Shown here: positions 15,569 to 23,363 of the stretch, in pieces
How the letters are laid out: every line of letters begins with the position of its first letter
Position numbering within the stretch: position 1 is the first letter of the stretch
NCBI GenBank assembly: GCA_001917135.1
Contig: MNTT01000013.1
Span: 290,460 to 328,227 of the forward strand
Origin: Acetobacter sp. 46_36
GTDB taxonomy: Bacteria; Pseudomonadota; Alphaproteobacteria; RF32; CAG-239
Direction of reading: 5' to 3'
Length of the DNA: 37,768 nucleotides
Made by a program: the position numbers and the translations under genes
Notes under the pieces: generated by a model
What the model was told of the DNA's origin: nothing
Seen by the model: the letters and a program-made list of their open reading frames with translations, nothing else
Database searches by the model: none

Positions 15569-18019
15569 ATGAGACATGAACTTTTGGCGCCGGCGGGCAG
15601 CCTTGAAGCAGGATATGCGGCGCTGCATTACGGCGCCGACGCGGTTTATCTCGGGCTGACAAAGTTTTCGGCGCGGGCGGGAGCAGAGAATTTTACGCCG
15701 GAGGAACTTGACGAATTTACGGCTTATGCGCATACGCTGGGGCGCAAGGTATTTGTGGCGCTGAATACGGTTTTGACCGAGGCGGAGGCTCGCGAGCTGC
15801 CGGAGATTTTTGCGGTGTTGCGGCGGACGCGGGTTGACGCGCTGATTGTGCAGGATTTGGGGGTATTTTATCTGGCGAAGAAAATGCTTCCGGGCGTGGA
15901 ACTGCATGCAAGCACGCAGATGGCGGTGCATAACGCCGAGGGGGCAAAGTTTTTGCAAAGGCTCGGATTTAAACGCGTGGTATTGGCGCGGGAGCTGAGT
16001 CTGCGGGAGATTCAGGCGGTGGCCGAAGCGGCGCCGGATTTGGATTTGGAAGTATTCGTGCACGGGGCTCTGTGTTATTCTTACAGCGGGCAGTGCCTGT
16101 TTTCGGCGCTGGAATACGGCAAGAGCGCAAACCGCGGGCGGTGCGTTTATCCGTGCCGGGCGGAATTTGCAGTGGAGGAAGAAAACGATAACAGAGGAGC
16201 GCGGGAGGACCGGCACAGTCTGGCCGGGAACAGCGATAAGGAGAGAACAGGGCAGCGCGGAGAAACTGAAGGTTATGGCGCGGATGGAACAGATTGGCAC
16301 GATCTGGCCGGAGGTTGCGGCGGCTTAAGGTCGCATTTGTTTTCCATGAAAGATTTGGCGTTGGAGGAGGCGGTTTTGAAAATCCCGGCGCTGTCGCTCA
16401 AAATTGAAGGGCGGAAAAAGTCGCCGCTGTATGTTGCGGCGGTTACGAACTATTATCGCCATATTCTCGACGGGCGCAAAAAGGACTTGAAAGAGGCGGA
16501 GGACATCCGGCAGATTTTTTCGCGGCCATGGTGCCGGTTCCATTTTAACGGCAAGGATAAAAACGTGGTTGACGCACATTTTGTCGGGCACCGGGGGCTG
16601 CTTATCGGCAAAGTGGAACGCGTCGGGAGAAACCGTCTGGGGTTTAAGACTTCGCATGCGGTGGCTCGTTATGACGGCGTGCAGATTGACGCGGCAGGCG
16701 ACGAAAAACCGTTCGGGTTCGGGGTCAAGGCACTGTTTGTCAACGGAAAGCCGGCGATTGAGGCGGCGGCAGGGCAGTATGTGGAATTGGAACTGCCGGA
16801 GGAGCATCCGTATCTGGCAGCCGGCGCACCGGTTTATCTGGCTTCATCCTCGGCGGTGAAAGGAAAATATGCTTATCAGAAGCCGAAACCCGGCGCTTAT
16901 CGCAATCGGGCGGAACTGGCGGTTCGGGTGGAAATCGGCGCTGATGAGGTGCGGGCGGTCTGTTGTGGGGCAGACGGCTGTGCAGGGACAGCGGAACATA
17001 TTGCAGACGATTGTGCGGGGACGGCGGAGCGTATCGCAGACGGTAGTGCAGGGACGAATGCTGAAAGGTTTGCCGGAGTGGCAGCCGTTATGCGAGGGGA
17101 TTTTCCGCCGGCGAAAGATACGGCAAAAGTGGAGGCTGCCGTGCGGGAAGCGTTTGCCAAAACCGGAGGTACGGCCTTTACCGTGGCAGCATTGGATATT
17201 GCCAATTCCGAAGCGCGGTTTGTTCCGGTTTCGGTATTGAATGAATTGCGGCGCGGCCTGTTGGATAAAGCGGCGGCAGCGGCGAAAATGGCGGAGGAAG
17301 AGGCGGCTGTGCAGATGGCGGAATCACGGCAGGCCGTGAAAACCGGCGGAGTAGAGGCGGTGAATGAATGTGAAAATATAGAGCCGGATGCCGGGGGAAA
17401 TTGTTTGGCGACGTGTGCGACGGAACGGCTGGTTAAAAAATTGCGGTTGTTCCGTATCGGGCTGGAAACGGCTGAAACGGACTGGCAGGCGTGCGATATG
17501 GCAGAAACATGGTTTGTATTGCCGCAGATATGCCGCAATACGGGGAGATTGGCCGCGGTTGTGCAGAGTTTGTATGATGCAGGGGCGAGGAAGTTTGTTG
17601 CCGAGAATTATTATGCTTTCGAGATGCTCAGGCAGTACGAAGGCGTGCAAATCGGGGCGGGAAGCTTTATCTATGTCATGAACCATTATGCGACCGCGGC
17701 CTTGCGTGATATCGGCGCGGCGTGGGCAACGCTGGCGTTGGAAAGCCCGGCGGAAAATATGGCGGAGACGGCGGCGAAGGCTCTGGTGCCAACGGTTCAG
17801 GCGGTGTTTGCATATCCGCCGTTGTTTACGTCGGCGGTCTGCATCCGTCCGAGTGCATGCAAGGATTGCAGCCGCGGGGTGAAACGCTATCGGCTGAAAA
17901 AAGACGGGCGCGCGTTTACGGCAGTTTCACGCGATTGCCAGGTGCAGGTTTTTGATACCAGGCCGTATGAGCGCGAGGCAGTTCCCGGTATTTGGGCTGT
18001 TATCGACGAAAGAGATTAA
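15569..18019 (+). CDS. U32 family protein (RlhA-like)
   Basis: An 816-residue member of the U32 'peptidase' family, now known to include RNA hydroxylation enzymes (RlhA for 23S rRNA, TrhP for tRNA). The start is LLAPAGSLEAGYAALHYGADAVYLG. Conserved cysteines lie in GALCYSYSGQCLFSALEYG and NRGRCVYPCR (about 168-197), SMKDL and SLKIEGRKKSPLYVAAVTNYYR follow, and CKDCSRGVKRY is near the C-terminus; these cysteines could bind an iron-sulfur cluster. The length fits members with a C-terminal extension, enlarged here by two repeat-derived insertions (about residues 205-250 and three 11-residue repeats near 468-500). AAGGA precedes the ATG at 15569. Whether it modifies rRNA is an inference. Confidence 0.85.
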   Translation: MRHELLAPAGSLEAGYAALHYGADAVYLGLTKFSARAGAENFTPEELDEFTAYAHTLGRKVFVALNTVLTEAEARELPEIFAVLRRTRVDALIVQDLGVFYLAKKMLPGVELHASTQMAVHNAEGAKFLQRLGFKRVVLARELSLREIQAVAEAAPDLDLEVFVHGALCYSYSGQCLFSALEYGKSANRGRCVYPCRAEFAVEEENDNRGAREDRHSLAGNSDKERTGQRGETEGYGADGTDWHDLAGGCGGLRSHLFSMKDLALEEAVLKIPALSLKIEGRKKSPLYVAAVTNYYRHILDGRKKDLKEAEDIRQIFSRPWCRFHFNGKDKNVVDAHFVGHRGLLIGKVERVGRNRLGFKTSHAVARYDGVQIDAAGDEKPFGFGVKALFVNGKPAIEAAAGQYVELELPEEHPYLAAGAPVYLASSSAVKGKYAYQKPKPGAYRNRAELAVRVEIGADEVRAVCCGADGCAGTAEHIADDCAGTAERIADGSAGTNAERFAGVAAVMRGDFPPAKDTAKVEAAVREAFAKTGGTAFTVAALDIANSEARFVPVSVLNELRRGLLDKAAAAAKMAEEEAAVQMAESRQAVKTGGVEAVNECENIEPDAGGNCLATCATERLVKKLRLFRIGLETAETDWQACDMAETWFVLPQICRNTGRLAAVVQSLYDAGARKFVAENYYAFEMLRQYEGVQIGAGSFIYVMNHYATAALRDIGAAWATLALESPAENMAETAAKALVPTVQAVFAYPPLFTSAVCIRPSACKDCSRGVKRYRLKKDGRAFTAVSRDCQVQVFDTRPYEREAVPGIWAVIDERD
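16970..17068. repeat. 33-bp tandem repeat, three copies, inside the U32 gene
   Basis: Three units starting GCAGACG (16970, 17003, 17036), each 33 bp, encode successive 11-residue repeats (ADGCAGTAEHI-like) in frame. They lie in a linker of the U32 protein and match the general style of the other G-rich minisatellites here. Confidence 0.85.
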
Positions 18020-18159
18020 TCCTCAAAAGGGACAGGCGGCCGGCGTACGGCAGAAAGCGAGACGTTGATAAGTTAGAGCCGACAGGAGAACGGCTTTGGG
18101 CTGTTGGCATGCGGCGTTGGCGGCAGATGGGGCATTGGTTGCAAAAGGCGTCTGCGGTG

Positions 18160-18265
18160 TTAGCGGCAGAGAGCCTGGACGGCCGAGAGCTTGGGCGGCA
18201 GAGGCGATTGCGGCGTTAGCGGCAGAGAGCATTGGCGGCAGAGGCGATTGCGGTGTTGGCGCACA
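18160..18265. repeat. degenerate G-rich repeat between convergent genes
   Basis: GGCGGCAGAGGCGATTGCGG occurs twice, 40 bp apart, among further GCGGCAGAG copies in the gap between the U32 stop and the convergent AsmA-like gene. The rest of the 18020-18270 gap holds nothing recognisable. Confidence 0.7.
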
Positions 18266-18270
18266 GGGAA

Positions 18271-19107
18271 TTACAAGAGGCCGCCCAGCAGTCCTTTGGC
18301 GCTGTTTTTCAGGTTTTCGGCAGTTCCTTTCAAAGTGTCGGCGCTTTCGCCGGCAATATCTTTCAGGCTGTTCAGCCCCTGACGGACAGCAGTATCGTAA
18401 GCGGTATCAAGGATTTTTTTCAGAATAAGAGAGGCGGTTTCAATAATGCCTTTGCCTTGACTGCCTTTTTCACGGCCGATATCTTTCAGGGTGACGGCGG
18501 GCAGGGGAACGGAAGCGGCGGCGCCTTTGCCGCCAAACGTGGCGCCGAGGCTGACTTTGCCACCGGTTATGTTAAGCGCGTTGATGATGACTTTTTTGCC
18601 GCCTGAGGAAGTGGCTGATTTCGCGGAGCCGCCTGAGGAAACGGCGGGCTTTGCGGTGCCGGCCCGTGTGGCATCGGTTTGGTCAGCGGCGGGTTTGGCT
18701 GCTGCTGCGGCGTTTTTGTTGACTGCCGCCAGCAGGTCGGACACGTTGTTATGGGCGACGCTTTTCAGTTCATACGCAATTTCGGGGTTGGCGATGCGGA
18801 TTTCTTCGACAACAATGACCGGTTTTAAGAGCGAGCGCATATCCAGCCTGACATAAACGGAACCGAGGCTCAGTATCTGCGGCGTCTGGTATCCTTCGGG
18901 GTTGGCGATGCGAAGGCCTTTCAATTCGGCTTCTCCTTTGCGCAGGGACAGGCGGAAGCCATCGAGCGCGACTTCGGTACCGGTCAGCTGCGAGCCGTAT
19001 TTGGCAACGGAGGCTTTGACAATCGATTCAAGGTTGAGATACAAGCCGCAAATTCCTCCGGCAAGCAGAATGATGATTGTAAGCAGGATAAGCAAAAATT
19101 TTTTCAT
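18271..19107 (-). CDS. AsmA/DUF748-like membrane-anchored periplasmic protein
   Basis: A 278-residue protein with an N-terminal signal anchor (about residues 3-24, MKKFLLILLTIIILLAGGICGLYL). It continues LESIVKASVAKYGSQLTGTEVALDGFRLSLRKGEAELKGLRIANPEG, the typical opening of AsmA- and DUF748-type proteins involved in envelope lipid or outer-membrane homeostasis. A low-complexity Ala/Ser/Gly stretch (about 130-170) separates it from a second beta-rich segment (KVIINALNITGGKVSLG). The C-terminus is amphipathic helix. AAGGA precedes the ATG. It is shorter than AsmA itself and convergent with the U32 gene. Confidence 0.7.
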   Translation of the reverse strand: MKKFLLILLTIIILLAGGICGLYLNLESIVKASVAKYGSQLTGTEVALDGFRLSLRKGEAELKGLRIANPEGYQTPQILSLGSVYVRLDMRSLLKPVIVVEEIRIANPEIAYELKSVAHNNVSDLLAAVNKNAAAAAKPAADQTDATRAGTAKPAVSSGGSAKSATSSGGKKVIINALNITGGKVSLGATFGGKGAAASVPLPAVTLKDIGREKGSQGKGIIETASLILKKILDTAYDTAVRQGLNSLKDIAGESADTLKGTAENLKNSAKGLLGGLL

Positions 19108-19334
19108 GACAGTCCTTTCAGCCGAAGCGAAACAAATTCAAAACAAATTCCCGAAAGCCGAATCGGACGGTTAGCGCGGGCAGCTTTGGGGGATACGAAT
19201 ATATAATGAAGTATATATTTTTATTTTAATTTTGCAATCAATTAAAATAAAAAATCCGCTGTAAAATGTGATATTTTTTATGGGAGAAAAGCTGTGTTTC
19301 ACAAGGTTACAAAGTAGAACGAGCGGCTATTTTG
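19108..19334. other. AT-rich gap at the composition boundary
   Basis: From about 19,190 the sequence switches from GC-rich to strongly AT-rich and stays so to the window end. No gene is seen between the AsmA-like start and the first cassette leader at 19335. ATTTTATTTTAATTTTGC followed by AATTAAAATAAAAAAT (19217-19253) is an imperfect AT-rich palindrome. Confidence 0.5.
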
Positions 19335-19470
19335 TTTTTGTCGGCGTCCGCTGTGGTTTATATAGGGGAAATTGTTTTTAATTTACAGTTGCGAAATGTG
19401 AAATTTATTTCTGTATAGTATTTATAATATATTAAATATGATAGACAAGCTTAATTTTATAAGGAGAAGA
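19335..19470 (+). repeat. cassette leader, copy 1, with conserved dyad
   Basis: This leader runs from TTTTTGTCGGCGTCCGCTGT to the ribosome site AAGGAGAAGA. It is nearly identical to 20397-20530, and its second half matches 23364-23450. It holds a conserved TATAGT (possible -10, without an optimal -35) and the dyad TATAATAT-N5-ATATGATA (19423-19443, one mismatch here). It probably carries the promoter and operator of the cassette. Confidence 0.75.
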
Positions 19471-19473
19471 GAT

Positions 19474-19506
19474 ATGCCAAAATATGGTGATAAAACAGCA
19501 AAATAA
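19474..19506 (+). other. 10-codon ORF MPKYGDKTAK ended by TAA, copy 1
   Basis: An ATG with a strong AAGGAG 8-9 bases ahead opens a frame that meets TAA after ten codons. The same frame continues without another stop into the SAA-like coding region. An identical arrangement with the same TAA occurs at 23455-23487. It may be a leader peptide, a readthrough site, or an old nonsense mutation copied by duplication. Confidence 0.6.
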
Positions 19507-19518
19507 CTTGATAATTAT

Positions 19519-19866
19519 TTGAAAAACTACAAGCCTGTACTTGGGAAAACAAGAACCGGACTTGCCGCTCCTGTTAAAGGCTTGAAATGTAGTCATACAT
19601 TAATGAAAGAAATGAAGCTAAAGGAAAGTAATCCGTTTTTCCACTGTAAAGCAAATTATGAAGCAACAAAGCGCAGCGGCGTATATGGTGCAGGTGTCGC
19701 AAATATTATTGATGCAGGAAAAGAAATGAAAGATATATTTATCAACAAATATCCCATCGCTGACAGTGTACGGGATTACCGGGCAAATTTAAGAGGACAG
19801 AGAGGAGCGTTGCAAGGTAAAACATTAGAAAAAACCTGTCCGACACACCATACGAAATATAAATAA
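19519..19866 (+). CDS. serum amyloid A-like small protein, cassette 1
   Basis: About 115 residues from a TTG start; the same frame reaches back through a TAA to the ATG at 19474. Residues about 37-115 resemble vertebrate serum amyloid A: FFHCKANYEATKRSG aligns with [17 protein letters not shown] of SAA, then an IIDAGKEMKDIF helix (SAA: ISDARENIQRF), PIADSVRDYRANLRGQRG (SAA: DSLADQAANEWGRSGKD) and a Lys/Tyr-rich end. No signal peptide is seen. No ribosome site precedes the TTG, so how it is translated is uncertain. It is followed 9 bases later by its membrane partner. Function is unknown; the pairing suggests an effector with a cognate membrane protein. Confidence 0.6.
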   Translation: MKNYKPVLGKTRTGLAAPVKGLKCSHTLMKEMKLKESNPFFHCKANYEATKRSGVYGAGVANIIDAGKEMKDIFINKYPIADSVRDYRANLRGQRGALQGKTLEKTCPTHHTKYK

Positions 19867-19875
19867 GGAGAAAAT

Positions 19876-20256
19876 ATGAAAAAAAAATTATTGTTGGTGA
19901 TAAAACACATCCTAAAGGCGATAATCTTTTTTTGCATGATGGCGGTGTTGGGTATTAGCTGGGCAATAACCTTTGGGATGGCACCTTTGTGGTTTTATTT
20001 GTATGGAGCGGTGGTTATCGTCGCTCTTGGAGCATTTGGCTTGTCATACTGTCAGAAATATCGCAAAATTGCATATATTGTTTTTGGTACGGCGCTGGTC
20101 ATTTTTATTCTGATGGGGAAATATGTCCCGGAAATTAAAGAGCAGCACGATATTGATGCCTGTATGGATAGTGGAAAGGTGTACGACCCCGTTCAAAAAA
20201 TCTGCCGTGATGACTGTTGGAAATGGGACGATGAACTGGGGTGTTTGAAAGAGTAG
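19876..20256 (+). CDS. small membrane protein with QKICRxDC motif, cassette 1
   Basis: A 126-residue protein with about three hydrophobic helices (roughly 5-30, 35-55, 62-80) and a C-terminal domain bearing four cysteines: ACMDSGKVYDPVQKICRDDCWKWDDELGC. The motif recurs in two other cassette proteins (20901-21149, 23614-24030), where sequence elsewhere differs. The cysteines could form disulfides outside the cytoplasm. AAGGAG lies 7 bases ahead of the ATG. It is adjacent to the SAA-like gene and closed by a strong terminator. An immunity-like role is inference only. Confidence 0.7.
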   Translation: MKKKLLLVIKHILKAIIFFCMMAVLGISWAITFGMAPLWFYLYGAVVIVALGAFGLSYCQKYRKIAYIVFGTALVIFILMGKYVPEIKEQHDIDACMDSGKVYDPVQKICRDDCWKWDDELGCLKE

Positions 20257-20288
20257 GCCTTACCTGACGAAAGATATGTGAAAACACG

Positions 20289-20317
20289 AAAAAGCCTCCA
20301 AAAAACGGAGGCTTTTT
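20289..20317 (+). terminator. cassette terminator, copy 1
   Basis: AAAAAGCCTCC (20289-20299) pairs with GGAGGCTTTTT (20307-20317). The structure and the bases after it (CATTTGGCGGGGG) are repeated after cassette 2 at 21166-21195, so the terminator is part of the duplicated unit. Confidence 0.9.
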
Positions 20318-20396
20318 CATTTGGCGGGGGAGGTAACGCCATTTGATGGAAGTTAAAAAAATAAATATATAAAATTCAATGAGATGTTCGGTATTA

Positions 20397-20530
20397 TTTT
20401 TGTCGGCGTCCGCTGTGGTTTATATAGGGGAAATTTTTTTTAATTTACAGTTGCGAAATGTGAAATTTATTCCCATATAGTATTTATCATATATTAAATA
20501 TGATAGGTGTTTGATTTTATAAGGAGAAGA
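20397..20530 (+). repeat. cassette leader, copy 2, with perfect dyad
   Basis: This copy is nearly identical to 19335-19470 and contains TATAGT and the perfect dyad TATCATAT-N5-ATATGATA (20485-20505). After AAGGAGAAGA it diverges: the ATG and the ten-codon ORF of copies 1 and 3 are missing. Confidence 0.8.
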
Positions 20531-20914
20531 CAGAGGGATTCAAAATCTACAAAGGAAAAACTGAAACAAGCAGCGCAAGCAGTTAGAGATATGAATAGAA
20601 ATTATTGGGATATGAAGCGGGATAATACAATAAATGCTGATGATTATTTTCATTGCAAAGCCAATTATGAGGCAGCTTCCAGAGGAAGAATTGGTGAAAA
20701 AGTTGCCGAAAAATCAGGCAATGTGAAAGAAGAGTTTGATTACTACTATAACCAAGTTTGGAAAGGTTTATCTCCTCTTGCGGCTTCAAAAGATAAAATT
20801 CATGACAGAAAGGTAAATGAAATTGGTAGACAACGAGCAAAAAGTGGTGTATATACCAGTTCAAAAGATGGGTGTCATTCTTTTAGAGTGAAGGGAATCA
20901 ATGGAAAGTACTGA
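20507..20914 (+). CDS. serum amyloid A-like protein, cassette 2
   Basis: 135 residues from a GTG at 20507, which lies before the usual ribosome site; the normal ATG region seems deleted, so the true start is uncertain. Residues about 23-135 give the fullest SAA resemblance here: AVRDMNRNYWDMKRDNTINADDYFHCKANYEAASRG aligns with SAA's [35 protein letters not shown], and the C-terminus (IGRQRAKSGVYT..., KY end) is in the expected place. It differs strongly from the cassette 1 protein outside the motif. The 3' end overlaps the partner gene by 14 bases. Confidence 0.6.
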   Translation: MFDFIRRRQRDSKSTKEKLKQAAQAVRDMNRNYWDMKRDNTINADDYFHCKANYEAASRGRIGEKVAEKSGNVKEEFDYYYNQVWKGLSPLAASKDKIHDRKVNEIGRQRAKSGVYTSSKDGCHSFRVKGINGKY

Positions 20915-21149
20915 ATTAAAAAAGTGGATTTGGCGGATAGTGCGCTTTGTTTGGAATATTTTTGCACTTTTCGGTGTTTTTGTTTGCGGCTATTTTCTTT
21001 ATTTGGTGTTTGATGAAGAAGGGTATTGTCTGAGCAGCCAACAAGGAGTGTGGGACAATGAGCAGAAAATCTGCCGCAAAGATTGCATTAAGTGGAGCCA
21101 AGAACAAGGCTGCATAACTGAAAAAATGTTGGAAGGTGATACCGAGTAA
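20901..21149 (+). CDS. small membrane protein with QKICRxDC motif, cassette 2
   Basis: An 82-residue protein with one transmembrane helix (about 14-36) followed by a short segment with the four-cysteine motif YCLSSQQGVWDNEQKICRKDC...EQGC. It is smaller than its counterparts in cassettes 1 and 3, which have three helices, but the cysteine spacing is kept. AAGGGA precedes the ATG, which lies inside the end of the SAA-like gene, so the two are translationally coupled. A terminator follows. Confidence 0.7.
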   Translation: MESTELKKWIWRIVRFVWNIFALFGVFVCGYFLYLVFDEEGYCLSSQQGVWDNEQKICRKDCIKWSQEQGCITEKMLEGDTE

Positions 21150-21165
21150 TATTTTCCTTAACGAG

Positions 21166-21195
21166 AAAAAGCCTCCAAAAAAACGGAGGCTTTTT
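21166..21195 (+). terminator. cassette terminator, copy 2
   Basis: AAAAAGCCTCC and GGAGGCTTTTT with an 8-base loop, nearly identical to 20289-20317. It also separates the cassette from the convergent gene ending at 21221. Confidence 0.9.
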
Positions 21196-21220
21196 CATTT
21201 GGCGGGGGCAGGTCAGAAAT

Positions 21221-21538
21221 TTATGAATTAAAGCTAAGATAAATTATAATCAAAGCTGCTGCTAATAAAACAGCAAAAATTCTCCAACTTCTATACATTC
21301 GGTATAGTCCTTGCGTTGGATAACCATTCTGTTCGTATTCATCACATACCCATTCCATACGTCCTTGCTCATAGAAATAAGCAGACCAAAGGATAAAGCA
21401 AACCACACCAAGAGAATATCCCCAGTGTATAAAGAACAAGGCAATACCTGCGATGACAAGTCCTTTAATAATACGTCTGTAAATGCGCTCCGCCTGTTTC
21501 TGTTCAGCTGAGTGTTCAGATTTTTTACCTTTTTTCAT
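21221..21538 (-). CDS. small membrane protein, function unknown
   Basis: A 105-residue protein with a charged N-terminus (MKKGKKSEHSAEQKQAERIYRR), two adjacent hydrophobic stretches (about 25-55), a polar middle (MEWVCDEYEQNGYPTQGLYRMYRSWR) and a C-terminal helix. Not recognised. No clear ribosome site precedes the ATG. It is convergent with cassette 2 and differs from the QKICR proteins. Confidence 0.5.
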   Translation of the reverse strand: MKKGKKSEHSAEQKQAERIYRRIIKGLVIAGIALFFIHWGYSLGVVCFILWSAYFYEQGRMEWVCDEYEQNGYPTQGLYRMYRSWRIFAVLLAAALIIIYLSFNS

Positions 21539-21721
21539 AAATATACAAAAATTAATAATTAATACAAAATAAATTTAAGTAGTCAAGGAGTACCATACAA
21601 CGGAAAAAAGTCAATATTTTTTTCTCAAGGCCTGCCGGATTTAATCTATATTAAGCGTTTGAAAATAAAGAAATATAAGTAAAATGGTTCGGAAGTTTCT
21701 CCCAAAATACGATTTTGAAAT

Positions 21722-22120
21722 TTGCAACATACAAACTGGGGTAAGCGCTTGATTTTTAAAAAGAGAAACAGCTTTCGTGATAGGAGCTGCCAACTATGGC
21801 GGACAATACATACCGGTCAGGCGAACATCTTATACAAACTGCGCAAATACAATGCGGCTACGCAAACACAATGCGTTGGGGATTGTTCTTTTTGGGGGAT
21901 TGCCAAAAAAGCTGTTAATGTGTATAAAAAAAAGTTAAACGTTGAAAATCCGCTAAAAACGGGCAATGCTGCCTTGGATTATGCTGCAGGACAAATAAAG
22001 CCGGTAAAAGCGTGGAATACGGGGTTTAATGCGGGAAAATATGGTTTTATCGCCAAACAAACATACGATGAAACCTGTAAACGCAAAAAGCAGAACCAGT
22101 CAGAATACAGGAGAACAGAT
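21722..22120 (+). pseudogene. degraded cassette-like coding remnant
   Basis: An open frame of about 133 codons that lacks a credible start, has no ribosome site, and runs without a stop into the membrane-protein gene beginning at 22121. The latter half (KAVNVYKKKLNVENPLKTGNAALDYAAGQIKPVKAWNTGFNAGKYGF...) reads like protein; the first part changes frame quality, with IGAANYGGQYIPVRRT readable in another frame. It occupies the slot where an effector-like gene sits in the other cassettes. It may be a frameshifted relic; the family is not recognised. Confidence 0.35.
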
Positions 22121-22543
22121 ATGAACAAAACCCTTGCAAACCTTTTAATTTTAGGCGGTGTTAACCATATCATCTCCTATATCCCTCTTCCTCAATTAAT
22201 AAATCAAATTTGGTCTGTTCTGTTTATCATCTTTTTCGTCATCATCTTATTGAAAAAAAACTTTTCCTTATTCGCTCCTATGCAAAATAAATTTAGCAAA
22301 ATTACCCATTACATTGAAGCTTTAGGCGCAGTAGACTACCTTATATTTTTATTTGGAACAGTCGCCGGTTTTATTTTCGGCTATATCTCCGCACAAAGAC
22401 AATACAATAACAAACCGCCGATTGACGATATCGCCCTTGTTTACTTTTCTTGTCTGGAATATGCATATTATGCTGCGCTTGTTATTGCATTTATCTGGGC
22501 AACATATATCTCATTTTTAAAAAAAACACGACTGAGTGTTTGA
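22121..22543 (+). CDS. four-helix membrane protein, function unknown
   Basis: A 140-residue protein with about four hydrophobic helices (NLLILGGVNHIISYI, IWSVLFIIFFVIILL, YLIFLFGTVAGFIFGYI, YAALVIAFIWATYISFL). AGGAG lies 8 bases ahead of ATG 22121. It lacks the QKICR motif. Its position after a small soluble-type frame mirrors the cassette layout, so it may be the membrane partner of a decayed pair. Not assigned to a family. Confidence 0.55.
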   Translation: MNKTLANLLILGGVNHIISYIPLPQLINQIWSVLFIIFFVIILLKKNFSLFAPMQNKFSKITHYIEALGAVDYLIFLFGTVAGFIFGYISAQRQYNNKPPIDDIALVYFSCLEYAYYAALVIAFIWATYISFLKKTRLSV

Positions 22544-22617
22544 TTAAAATGCCTCCATACACCTTTCCCGCACCGTTAAAAAACTTCCGCAAGCCGGGAG
22601 AAAATGGCAGGGTTTGG

Positions 22618-23220
22618 CTAGCAATTCACGAACCGCCGCACATCCTCAGCAATCGTATCTTTGTTAAAAACAATTCCATTTATACCGATTGATTTTGCCG
22701 CCTCAACGTTTTTCAATTTATCATCAATAAAAACAACCTCTTCCGGCTTAGCTTTCAATAACCTTAGAACCTGTTTATAAATTTCTGCATCAGGTTTTAG
22801 CAGCCCCAACTCATACGACACAAAAATTTTATCATCCGCCGCCAATCCCTTTGCTGTATCAAATAAATTTGGCAGCGCATTAGACAACAGACAAACCTCA
22901 ATCCCTTTTAATTGAAGTTCTGCCATAACTGCCAATGTTTCGGTATAAATTTCTCCAACGCCTTTGTGCATTGCCTCATCAATCAAAGCCTCAATACCCG
23001 TCGAACAGCCAACCCCGCAATGAGCACATAACTCTTTGCAAAACTGTGAAAAATCAACGTTACCTTTCATAAAAGGATTATAATTAAATGATTTTACTCC
23101 CGCTTTGGCATCAAAATCATCTTTTTGGAGAGACATTTTCCGCATCAGACAATTAAGAGGATGTAAACTATAAGGGTAGCAAACCTGCCCGACATCAAAA
23201 ATACAAAATCTTATCGCCAT
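22618..23220 (-). CDS. HAD-IA family hydrolase
   Basis: A 200-residue HAD hydrolase. Motif I is FCIFDVGQV (nucleophile D9, with the second Asp replaced by Gly as in the YihX-type FDLGNV group), motif II is LLSNALPN, motif III is LLKPDAEIYKQVL and motif IV is VVFIDDKLKNVEAAKSIG. A helical cap lies between motifs I and II. It is probably a sugar-phosphate or nucleotide phosphatase. Its start has only a weak GAGAA ahead. It is oriented against the surrounding cassettes and may be a passenger. Confidence 0.85.
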   Translation of the reverse strand: MAIRFCIFDVGQVCYPYSLHPLNCLMRKMSLQKDDFDAKAGVKSFNYNPFMKGNVDFSQFCKELCAHCGVGCSTGIEALIDEAMHKGVGEIYTETLAVMAELQLKGIEVCLLSNALPNLFDTAKGLAADDKIFVSYELGLLKPDAEIYKQVLRLLKAKPEEVVFIDDKLKNVEAAKSIGINGIVFNKDTIAEDVRRFVNC

Positions 23221-23363
23221 TTCTCATTACCTATAACATATTTAATCTGAGAAATATTAAAATACAGAAATCAGCCAATTACAAGCTTTTTGAGCACGAT
23301 TTGACATCTTGTCCTTAGGGCTATTAAGTTAAAAATGGCAGCTTTTGCATTTCTTCGTTCCTC

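Noticed and set aside
22618..23220. The HAD hydrolase taken as a functional part of the SAA-like cassettes.
   Set aside because: It is on the opposite strand, lacks the cassette leader and terminator, and belongs to a general metabolic family.
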